Shown: positions 1-5,036, counted from the stretch's first letter. The stretch is DNA of 5,088 nt from Candidatus Aegiribacteria sp. (GCA_030638185.1 DAOWFD010000013.1:1-5088); one strand, 5' to 3'. Made by a program: numbers and translations. Notes: generated by a model from the letters alone, not told the origin.

Positions 1-348
1 AATGAAACATCCTGGCTGGAAGGCTCTGGCGGATACGGTTACGGCGAGTCCGTTACGGTCACTATCAGAGATGGGATGAGAGTTCAGGGCTTCTGGGTGG
101 TCAATGGTTGTCTTGAATTCACTGACACCTGGGAAGAATATTCAAGAGTCAGGAAGCTGTTTGTATGTCTTAACGACAAGCCGCTGATGGTTGCTCAGTT
201 GTTTGATGTGACCGCTATTCAGACTGTCAGCTTTCCCCGAACACTGAATCTGAGGGGGGAGGACAGACTCAGTTTCGAGATCGTAGAGGTGTATCCTGGT
301 TCGGTTTACCGGAATGCGGGCCTTTCCGAACTCACCCTCAAACCATGA
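1..348 (+). CDS. C-terminal part of a protein with an NADase-type glycan-binding (discoidin-like) domain
   Basis: The frame is open from the first base to TGA at 346-348, giving 115 residues. The true start lies before the window, so the internal ATG at 76 is not a credible start: it falls in the middle of the domain. Recognisable features are the SWLEG followed by GYGYGE near the beginning, FWVVNG after the next strand, RVRKL, and IVEVYPGSVY followed by SEL near the end. These match in order the conserved parts of the NADase-type glycan-binding domain, a beta-sandwich related to F5/8 type C (discoidin) domains, which is usually a C-terminal module of surface, secreted or zinc-ribbon proteins. 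The domain's first strand, normally just before the SWLEG motif, is missing with the upstream DNA. The domain probably binds a carbohydrate or another ligand; what it is attached to cannot be seen. The domain call is from motif recognition by eye. Confidence 0.75.
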   Translation, partial: NETSWLEGSGGYGYGESVTVTIRDGMRVQGFWVVNGCLEFTDTWEEYSRVRKLFVCLNDKPLMVAQLFDVTAIQTVSFPRTLNLRGEDRLSFEIVEVYPGSVYRNAGLSELTLKP

Positions 349-441
349 AAGCAATTGTGACCATTACTCATCCTTCACTTTCCGGTGAGTTTCGAGGGGA
401 CGGTAAATAGCCGCGCCTTTTCAAGTCTCGACCTTCCCTGG

Positions 442-459
442 CGGGTTATCCCGTTTATT
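442..459 (+). terminator. weak terminator-like hairpin in the 349-496 spacer
   Basis: CGGG at 442-445 pairs with CCCG at 450-453 around a TTAT loop, and TTTATT follows. A four-base-pair stem is short for a rho-independent terminator, so this is a weak candidate for the end of the preceding transcript. The rest of the 148-base spacer shows no convincing gene. A TTGACC at 458-463 lies just downstream and could be a -35 box, but no good -10 box stands 16-18 bases after it. Confidence 0.25.
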
Positions 460-496
460 GACCGTATTAATTAAGATGTATCAGTAGGGGAATAAA

Positions 497-1288
497 ATGC
501 ACTATGCAATCTCAGTATGGAATTTCATGGAAAATGATGGGCCTATCACTGCACTTGTAGATCATTTTGCTGATATGGGATTTGATACAATGTCATTCAA
601 ACCTGAACAGGTTCTTAATCTGGATGAAGCCGCAGCCGAGAACCTGAAACACCAGATCCAAAACCGAAACCTTGGTGTGACAGTTCATGCTGACTTCAAA
701 CTGACACCACTGGAAGCAGAACACATTATCTCGTTGTTCAACAGCCACCTGTTGTGCCTGTCATTGGATCCTCGCTGTCGCATTGACCCGGCCGGAAAAT
801 TCTTTGACCACCAGAGAATGATACCCTTACTTGAATTTCTCTGCCAGCGCAGTGAAGGCACACAAGTACGTTTCGGTCTTGAGGATTTTCCCTTGGATCA
901 CTGTGCTCTTGAGACAAATCAATATGCGCTTAAGCCAATCTTGAACTGTCAGAATTTCGGTATTCTTGTTGATCTGGGACACATGCACCTGCGTTTGAAT
1001 AACAGTGAGTATTTCTCAGAAAAAGGTATCAGTGGATATTTAGAGGGCATTCCCTTGCCAATCATCGAGATTCACGTTCACGATAATAATGCGGACAACG
1101 ATCAACATATGCCACCTGGTCAAGGTAACTTAGATTTTGCAGATACTGCGGCAACGCTTCGACAGATTGACTTCAATGGGATGTCAACCCTTGAAATCGC
1201 ACCGCTTCGTTATGGTGCGCAACCCGATAAAGAATACTCTAAAGTCGCGGAAAGCTTACAACTCTGGCGGAATCTACTTGAGCAATAA
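497..1288 (+). CDS. sugar phosphate isomerase/epimerase-like TIM-barrel protein (AP endonuclease 2 superfamily)
   Basis: This 263-residue protein has the length and motif order of the xylose isomerase-like TIM-barrel family, which includes sugar phosphate isomerases, hydroxypyruvate isomerase and endonuclease IV-like proteins. Likely metal-site residues stand at the ends of barrel strands: H64 in VTVHADF, E129 in GLEDFP, D159 and H162 in LVDLGHMH, H193 and H195 in EIHVHDN, and E233 in STLEIAP. The loop HMPPGQGNLDF (204-214) is typical: HxPxGxG helps form the substrate pocket. There is no signal peptide or membrane segment, so it is probably cytoplasmic. The ATG at 497 follows AGGGGA (486-491) at good spacing. 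It is the first gene of a close cluster with CYTH and Stf0 sulfotransferase genes. The fold is well supported; the substrate is unknown, and epimerase, isomerase or lyase activity are all possible. Confidence 0.85.
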   Translation: MHYAISVWNFMENDGPITALVDHFADMGFDTMSFKPEQVLNLDEAAAENLKHQIQNRNLGVTVHADFKLTPLEAEHIISLFNSHLLCLSLDPRCRIDPAGKFFDHQRMIPLLEFLCQRSEGTQVRFGLEDFPLDHCALETNQYALKPILNCQNFGILVDLGHMHLRLNNSEYFSEKGISGYLEGIPLPIIEIHVHDNNADNDQHMPPGQGNLDFADTAATLRQIDFNGMSTLEIAPLRYGAQPDKEYSKVAESLQLWRNLLEQ

Positions 1289-1425
1289 TGATAATATGTT
1301 GGAATACTGAACAGCATAACCGGCATGGCGAGTATATTAACCTATTAGAAGAAACAACGAATGAGCGGTCGAGTCGCTGGAACGGACGGCGTAAACACCA
1401 TCGATCAGCCACGAATAGGAGCTGA
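1288..1425 (+). CDS. candidate small basic protein, 45 residues, unknown function
   Basis: An ATG at 1288-1290 overlaps the TAA of the isomerase gene (TAATG). The frame runs 45 codons to TGA at 1423-1425, only three bases before the TTG start of the CYTH gene. It therefore fills the gap completely, as a translationally coupled gene would. The product begins MIICWNTEQHNRHGEY, has an acidic stretch (INLLEETTNE), and ends in an arginine-, histidine- and serine-rich tail (RSSRWNGRRKHHRSATNRS). No signal peptide, membrane helix or known motif is visible, and I do not recognise it. There is no strong ribosome site, so it would depend on coupling to the isomerase. It could also be a chance open frame: a random frame of this length is not rare. 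It lies in the same frame as the CYTH gene, so it might instead be a separated N-terminal piece. Confidence 0.35.
   Translation: MIICWNTEQHNRHGEYINLLEETTNERSSRWNGRRKHHRSATNRS
1417..1421 (+). promoter_or_regulatory. ribosome binding site fixing the TTG start of the CYTH gene
   Basis: AGGAG lies seven bases before the TTG at 1429-1431. The in-frame TGA at 1423-1425 rules out any start further upstream, and no ATG or GTG occurs in the first codons downstream before the conserved IEIK motif. The site therefore decides the TTG start. Confidence 0.7.
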
Positions 1426-1428
1426 AAT

Positions 1429-1989
1429 TTGCCATCCAATATTGAAATCAAAGCCAGGGTTAGAGAACTGGAAAAATTAAGAAGTATTGCAGAGAGCATC
1501 GCCACTGAGCCAGGTCAGATATTTCATCAAGAAGATGTCTTTTTTCATACAGGTAAAGGGAGACTGAAGCTACGAATCTTCTCTGACACAACTGGTGAAT
1601 TGATACACTATGAGCGCCCAGATACCTGTGGGGCCAAACTGTCCAGGTATCACATTTATAAAACTTCCATGCCGAATGAGTTGAGGCAATTACTATCGAT
1701 GTCCTTGGGTGAGACAATTACGGTGAAAAAGAAAAGAGAAGTTTACACAGTGGGACAGACCAGGATCCATCTGGACGAAGTCGATGAGTTGGGGACCTTC
1801 ATGGAGTTGGAGGTAGTGCTTACTCCCGATCAAGCCCTGGAGGATGGTCGGACTATTGTAACTGAGCTTATGAAGAAGTTGAGTATAGATGAAACTGATT
1901 TGATTTCTGGTGCCTACGCAGATATCTTGTTAGCCAGGGTTGAAGAAGACACTGAATCGGACAATGCAAACGTAACCGTTCAGCTTTGA
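1429..1989 (+). CDS. CYTH-domain protein (class IV adenylate cyclase/CyaB-like or triphosphatase)
   Basis: This 186-residue protein starts at TTG. CYTH proteins fold into a beta-barrel tunnel and bind triphosphates with divalent metals; members are class IV adenylate cyclases, thiamine triphosphatases and inorganic triphosphatases. Visible motifs in order are NIEIKAR (4-10), the ExExK-type signature with Asn in the first position; QEDVFF (34-39); GRLKLR (44-49); YERPD (61-65); the basic strand KKKREVY (100-106); IHLDEVDELG (113-122); and MELE (125-128), whose two Glu are the usual metal ligands. This order fits the CyaB-like subgroup. The last 18 residues form an acidic, probably loose tail. 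It is cytoplasmic by appearance. It could make cAMP or hydrolyse a triphosphate; the sequence does not decide, and many CyaB-like proteins have no known product. It lies three bases after the candidate small ORF and 16 bases before the sulfotransferase gene, so co-transcription is likely. Confidence 0.85.
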   Translation: MPSNIEIKARVRELEKLRSIAESIATEPGQIFHQEDVFFHTGKGRLKLRIFSDTTGELIHYERPDTCGAKLSRYHIYKTSMPNELRQLLSMSLGETITVKKKREVYTVGQTRIHLDEVDELGTFMELEVVLTPDQALEDGRTIVTELMKKLSIDETDLISGAYADILLARVEEDTESDNANVTVQL

Positions 1990-2005
1990 AGTTAGGAGGG
2001 CCACG

Positions 2006-2779
2006 ATGGAACCGAAGTTGTCATACATCATCTGGTTCAGCCAGCGCACCGGTAGTACTGTCCTGTGCAAGGCGCTTGAAGACACAGGCATTGCCGGTCG
2101 CCCTGATGAGTGGTTGCACGAATACGAGACATACGACCTCCTGACCAAGTACGAGGCTGCGGACTATGCTTCGCTTCAGGCGAAGTTGTGGGAGGCGGGG
2201 AGTACGCCCAACGGTGTCTTCGGACTAAAGCTGTCCATGTGTGAACCGCACAATACCAGGATGACTGAGCATTTCCGTAAATTCCCTGGCTGCCCACAAA
2301 GCGATATCCCCCGTGCGAGGATATGGGAACACGCTTTTCCGAACTGCCGGCACATCTTCATGACCAGGAGGAATAAGGTGAGGCTCGCGGTATCCTGGTG
2401 GAAGGCGATCAAGTCAGGGGAATTCCATCGTCCAGTCGATACTGCCGGAGTCGAAAGCCTCGGTTCCGATGAGTATGTGTTTGACGCTATCCGGCACTTG
2501 GTACTTGATGCGGACATGCGGGAGGCAGGCATTCAGGAGTTCTTCATCGAAGCGGGTATAGTGCCGCTAACAATCGTGTACGAGGACTTCGTTGCGGAAT
2601 ATGAGATGACCATTCGACGCGTATTGGATTTCCTCGAGATACCGGGCAGAGAGACGGTGGTGATTCCGCCGTTGTACTACGAGAAACTGGCAGACGAGTT
2701 GTCGGAGGAATGGGTGCAGCGGTTCAGGCGTGAGCTGCAAGCGGATTGGCAGTACCGGGGGTGGGGTTGGACGGAGTGA
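2006..2779 (+). CDS. Stf0-family (trehalose 2-sulfotransferase-like) PAPS sulfotransferase
   Basis: This 257-residue protein is predicted to move a sulfuryl group from PAPS to an alcohol. The N-terminal phosphosulfate-binding loop is SQRTGST (12-18). AGRPDEW (30-36) follows, matching the Stf0 segment that carries the proposed catalytic Glu, here E35. FGLKLS (72-77) and the 3'-phosphate-binding strand IFMTRRNKVRLAVSWWKA (117-134), with the basic pair R121/R122 and S130, come next. IVYEDF (190-195) and SEEWVQRFR (233-241) are also family-like. In mycobacteria the founding member sulfates trehalose; the acceptor here cannot be told, and another glycan or glycolipid is equally possible. The start is well fixed by AGGAGG at 1994-1999, six bases before ATG. 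Only 16 bases separate it from the CYTH gene, yet its GC content is markedly higher, suggesting a different origin. No PAPS-making genes lie in the window. Confidence 0.88.
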   Translation: MEPKLSYIIWFSQRTGSTVLCKALEDTGIAGRPDEWLHEYETYDLLTKYEAADYASLQAKLWEAGSTPNGVFGLKLSMCEPHNTRMTEHFRKFPGCPQSDIPRARIWEHAFPNCRHIFMTRRNKVRLAVSWWKAIKSGEFHRPVDTAGVESLGSDEYVFDAIRHLVLDADMREAGIQEFFIEAGIVPLTIVYEDFVAEYEMTIRRVLDFLEIPGRETVVIPPLYYEKLADELSEEWVQRFRRELQADWQYRGWGWTE

Positions 2780-2808
2780 CAGAGTTGTCTTATGTCAGGA
2801 TACTCTCC

Positions 2809-2837
2809 TTGACAGATAGTTAAATACCCTGTATTCT
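2809..2837 (+). promoter_or_regulatory. sigma70-type promoter for the methyltransferase gene
   Basis: A perfect -35 box TTGACA (2809-2814) is followed after exactly 17 bases by TATTCT (2832-2837), four of six matches to the -10 consensus. The surroundings are AT-rich. Transcription would begin near 2843-2845 and leave a leader of about 50 bases before the ATG at 2893. The site begins 30 bases after the sulfotransferase stop, so the methyltransferase and the gene after it probably form a separate transcription unit. Confidence 0.7.
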
Positions 2838-2892
2838 AAAATAAGATAACACAAAACGGGATTGAGCAGCTATTCAATTATTGTTGGAATCC

Positions 2893-3561
2893 ATGGAAAA
2901 GACTAAAAACAATCGGATCTGGGAAGCCTACTGGAGTGGTGATGACGACCATTCTTGGTGGAAGCGTCCTGCCCCGGATGTCCTGGAGTTCATTTCGACA
3001 CAATCGCCTGAGGAACGACCGAACGCGCTCGACCTCGGTTCCGGATTAGGACGCCATGCGATTGCATTCGCCCAGGCTGGATTCTCGGTGAATGCGACAG
3101 ACGCCTCGGAAAGCGCTATTTCCCATCTGCGGAAATGGGCAGAAGACCTGTCACTGGAAATTCCAACCCGGGTATGTGATGTTCTCGGAGACTCATTCCC
3201 TAACGGGAGCTTCGATATTGTATTGAGCTACAACGTGATTTACCATGGCTCCCGAAACCTGTTTGCCGCTGCGATAAACCATGTGCACGCGCTTTTGAGG
3301 AAGGGTGGCCTGTTCTACTTCACCTGCCCAACTCGAGAGGATGGGAAGTATGGCTTCGGAGAGGAGGTTGCTCTCCACACGTATCTTTGCGAGAAATCTG
3401 TTACTCCGGGAGACATCCATTACTTCGCGGATAAGATGGACCTCGAGAATTTCCTATCTGCGTTTCGCCAGCTTTCGATAGAGAAAGATGAAGGTTACTG
3501 GAGCAACAGAGGGGTGCAGCAGCTTTATTCAAACTGGCGCGTACTCGCGGAGAAAGCGTGA
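2893..3561 (+). CDS. class I SAM-dependent methyltransferase
   Basis: This 222-residue protein has a Rossmann-type methyltransferase fold. Motif I, ALDLGSGLGRHAI (45-57), binds the SAM methionine part; D70 in NATDAS at the end of strand 2 would hold the ribose; CDVLGDSF (95-102) and FDIVLSYNVIYH (107-118) are motif II and strand 4; GGLFYFTCP (138-146) is strand 5. The GRHAIAFAQAGFSVNATD run resembles TehB-like and Methyltransf_11/25-type small-molecule methyltransferases. The N-terminal segment rich in Trp (WEAYWSGDDDHSWWKRP) may cap the active site. The substrate is unknown. An in-frame TTG at 2881 would add four residues; ATG 2893 is preferred, though neither has a good ribosome site (GGAA at 2886-2889 is only three bases from ATG). 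It has its own promoter and lies 99 bases before the truncated nucleotidyltransferase gene, probably in one transcript. Confidence 0.85.
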   Translation: MEKTKNNRIWEAYWSGDDDHSWWKRPAPDVLEFISTQSPEERPNALDLGSGLGRHAIAFAQAGFSVNATDASESAISHLRKWAEDLSLEIPTRVCDVLGDSFPNGSFDIVLSYNVIYHGSRNLFAAAINHVHALLRKGGLFYFTCPTREDGKYGFGEEVALHTYLCEKSVTPGDIHYFADKMDLENFLSAFRQLSIEKDEGYWSNRGVQQLYSNWRVLAEKA

Positions 3562-3648
3562 CAATGAGAAAAGGTTCCAATTGTATGAACCAGTCACATG
3601 TTCTTGAGATAGGCTGGGTTGACTACTGTGCTGGTTATACGGAGTGTT

Positions 3649-3653
3649 GGTGA
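3649..3653 (+). promoter_or_regulatory. ribosome binding site supporting the ATG 3661 start of the nucleotidyltransferase
   Basis: GGTGA, complementary to part of the 16S rRNA tail, lies seven bases before the ATG at 3661. An alternative TTG at 3619 in the same frame would add 14 residues but has no comparable site, so the ATG is chosen. Confidence 0.5.
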
Positions 3654-3660
3654 AAGAGAT

Positions 3661-3882
3661 ATGCAGAATCTTACATTAGATCCCTCTGTTAGGGAAATTA
3701 TTGAGTGGTGGCTACCTCGCGTCTACGAGGTACTGGATGACCATCAATTGTCCATCGTGCTCTATGGCAGTGTCACACTGGGAGATTTCCAGCCCGGCTG
3801 GAGCGATATCGATGTGTGTGTTGTGTTGAGTGAGCCCGTCACGGAGGATACGGGTTCGCAACTAGTACATAGTACACTCTAA
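3661..3882 (+). pseudogene. nucleotidyltransferase (aminoglycoside adenylyltransferase-like), cut by the insertion sequence
   Basis: Only the N-terminal part of the gene remains in the window. The readable frame is 73 residues. It shows the nucleotidyltransferase (Pol beta-like) core: a leading helix, IVLYGSVTLGDFQPGWSDIDV with G36, S37 and the metal-binding pair D49 and D51, and the following strand VCVVLS. Family members are usually 200-280 residues, such as streptomycin/spectinomycin adenylyltransferases and many uncharacterised relatives. The third carboxylate and the C-terminal helical domain are missing. Host sequence runs to about 3864 or 3871; the last codons and the TAA at 3880-3882 belong to the insertion sequence end. 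The gene's remainder should resume just after position 5087, beyond the window. The truncated product is unlikely to be active. The substrate of the intact ancestor is unknown; calling it a resistance gene would go beyond the sequence. Confidence 0.75.
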
Positions 3883-3887
3883 AGTTT
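3872..3887 (+). repeat. left terminal inverted repeat of the insertion sequence
   Basis: GTACACTCTAAAGTTT matches the reverse complement of the right end (GTACACTGTACAGCTT) at 13 of 16 positions; including the adjacent TA it is 15 of 18. The transposase stop codon (TAG, 3879-3881 on the minus strand) lies inside this repeat. Confidence 0.75.
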
Positions 3888-4499
3888 CGGATAAAGGCGC
3901 TTGAGTTTAATGCGAGCATCGTCTGTCCGGAATTGCCAATCAACATTTGTTTGCCGATTGTTTCGATCTGTGTTCCATGCTCTTACCTCTGATCGCATCT
4001 TGGTGATGCAGGCAATTCGTCCAGCAAGGCATTGTCGTTTCAATACACTAAGCTCAATTTCCGCAATATTCAGCCAACTTCCATGTTTAGGTGTGTAGTG
4101 TATTTCCAGGCGTTCTGCCAATCGCCTTGCCTCCTCCGGAGGAAAGGTCGTGTACAAGGAAGCCATGTTATGTGTGTTTAGGTTGTCCATCACCAATACA
4201 ACTTTTTCTGCGTCTGGGTATCGTTGTTCAAGCATATCCTTAATGAAGTGCGCCCAGTCTGTCCGTGTACGTCTTTCTGTGATATCTACCTGTCGTTGCC
4301 CACCGAGTGGTTCCACTTCAAGAAAAATACTCGCAACACCATTGCGTACATATTCATCATCAACCAGTTGCGGGTGGCCGGGAGCTGCAGGAATGGGTTG
4401 TTGAACTTCTCCAATTAGTTGAACACTCGACTCATCCATGCAAACAACTGGGAAGTTGGGATCGTACTTGCGTGCATAAACTTCAAGAACATCCTCCAT
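3879..4499 (-). CDS. IS630-group transposase, C-terminal frame (DDE catalytic half, orfB)
   Basis: The catalytic domain shows the three expected acidic residues: the Asp in VVCMDES, the Asp in VLVMDNLNTH, and the first Glu in GSWLNIAEIE, with 41 residues between the last two. DNLNTH and YTPKHGSWLNIAE are hallmark blocks of the IS630 group. The first ATG in this frame is at 4497-4499, but family-like sequence (PHLSKYWKIPPDQNASF) continues upstream of it to the A8 run. The half is therefore probably made as a fusion with the N-terminal frame rather than from this ATG. In this frame the reading stays open back to a TAA at 4584-4586, so the two frames overlap by 31 bases. The stop lies in the left terminal repeat. 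Confidence 0.85.
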   Translation of the reverse strand: MEDVLEVYARKYDPNFPVVCMDESSVQLIGEVQQPIPAAPGHPQLVDDEYVRNGVASIFLEVEPLGGQRQVDITERRTRTDWAHFIKDMLEQRYPDAEKVVLVMDNLNTHNMASLYTTFPPEEARRLAERLEIHYTPKHGSWLNIAEIELSVLKRQCLAGRIACITKMRSEVRAWNTDRNNRQTNVDWQFRTDDARIKLKRLYPKL

Positions 4500-4549
4500 A
4501 GCAGCAACAAAGCTTGCATTTTGATCCGGTGGTATTTTCCAGTATTTGC

Positions 4550-5011
4550 TCAGGTGAGGCTTAAGTTCATTTTTTTTAGAGTGTTACATACTGTCATCGG
4601 TGAAACGGTTGGAACAATCTTAAGTTCGACTAATTTTTCTGCCAGTAGTCTAATCGTCCATCGGCTCTTACCAGCTGGAGCTTCGGAGCAAGCCAGCGCC
4701 AAAAGATGCGCCTCAAATTCGCCTCCAAATTGAATTTCACGGGGAGGTTTCACTCGTATCTTTCGTTCAATTGCTGCAATCAGACCTTCTTCAACAAATC
4801 GCTTTTTCAGATGCTCAAGGCTACGCGGGGTTGTCCCAATTGCTTCTGCGACATTGGCAACAACCCATTTGGGGCCTAATTCTCCGGCGTCCAGCAAAAG
4901 CAACGCTCGGGCATATAATACAGTTCGAGCAGCTCTTCTCCCTTTTGTTGAAATCGCTTCCAGTTCTTCGCGTTCTTCTTTCGTCAGTGTTATCCTGTAT
5001 CTCGGTGCCAT
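4550..5011 (-). CDS. IS630-group transposase, N-terminal frame (DNA-binding half, orfA)
   Basis: This frame encodes 153 residues. A helix-turn-helix with VANVAEAIGTTPRSLEHLKK is seen at about 49-76, and a second winged-helix-like segment (RWTIRLLAEKLVEL to SPMTVCNTLKK) at about 118-147; these would bind the terminal repeats. The ATG at 5009-5011 has AGGAGG (5017-5022, minus strand) five bases upstream. An AT-rich TATATT at 5037-5042 is a possible -10 box, but no good -35 stands with it. Without a frameshift, translation stops at TGA (4550-4552) six residues after the A8 run, giving a DNA-binding protein without a catalytic domain, which could act as an inhibitor of transposition. With a -1 shift it continues into the second frame. 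Confidence 0.85.
   Translation of the reverse strand: MAPRYRITLTKEEREELEAISTKGRRAARTVLYARALLLLDAGELGPKWVVANVAEAIGTTPRSLEHLKKRFVEEGLIAAIERKIRVKPPREIQFGGEFEAHLLALACSEAPAGKSRWTIRLLAEKLVELKIVPTVSPMTVCNTLKKMNLSLT
4570..4577 (-). promoter_or_regulatory. A8 slippery site joining the two transposase frames
   Basis: On the minus strand CT is followed by eight A and then TGAAC. Frame A reads CTA AAA AAA ATG. A slip back by one base after the second AAA gives AAT GAA CTT AAG, which enters the catalytic frame with continuous family-like sequence. The run lies inside the short 31-base overlap of the two frames. Either ribosomal -1 frameshifting or polymerase slippage on the A run would work. No clear stimulating hairpin was found downstream. 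Confidence 0.75.
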
Positions 5012-5014
5012 ATC

Positions 5015-5036
5015 AACCTCCTCATGGTGTGAGGTT
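5015..5036 (-). promoter_or_regulatory. inverted repeat covering the transposase ribosome site
   Basis: On the minus strand AACCTC (5036-5031) and GAGGTT (5020-5015) are perfect six-base complements around a ten-base loop. The second arm contains four of the six bases of the AGGAGG ribosome site. In a transcript that begins upstream of 5036 the site could be hidden in a stem. This is a structural prediction by eye. Confidence 0.4.

Noticed and set aside
76..348. A 90-residue gene starting at the ATG at 76
   Set aside because: The same frame is open to the window edge and the upstream codons encode the conserved SWLEG and GYGYGE part of the domain, so this is the tail of a longer gene.
1289..2005. 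Integron cassette recombination sites (attC) between the small genes, including GTTAGGA at 1991-1997
   Set aside because: The gaps are too short, no paired inverse core was found, and GTTAGGA does not fit the GTTRRRY ending; it is part of the sulfotransferase ribosome site.
1239..2148. Minus-strand ORFs of 70-90 codons opposite the CYTH and isomerase genes
   Set aside because: They lie antisense to genes with clear family motifs, have no recognisable domain, and look like shadows.
2037..2532. Minus-strand ORFs of 86 and 118 codons opposite the sulfotransferase
   Set aside because: They are antisense to a well-supported Stf0 gene in higher-GC DNA, where long shadow frames are common; no motif was seen.
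3619..3641. TTGACT at 3619-3624 as a -35 box for the nucleotidyltransferase
   Set aside because: The sequence 16-18 bases downstream is GC-containing (around GAGTGT) and does not resemble a -10 box.
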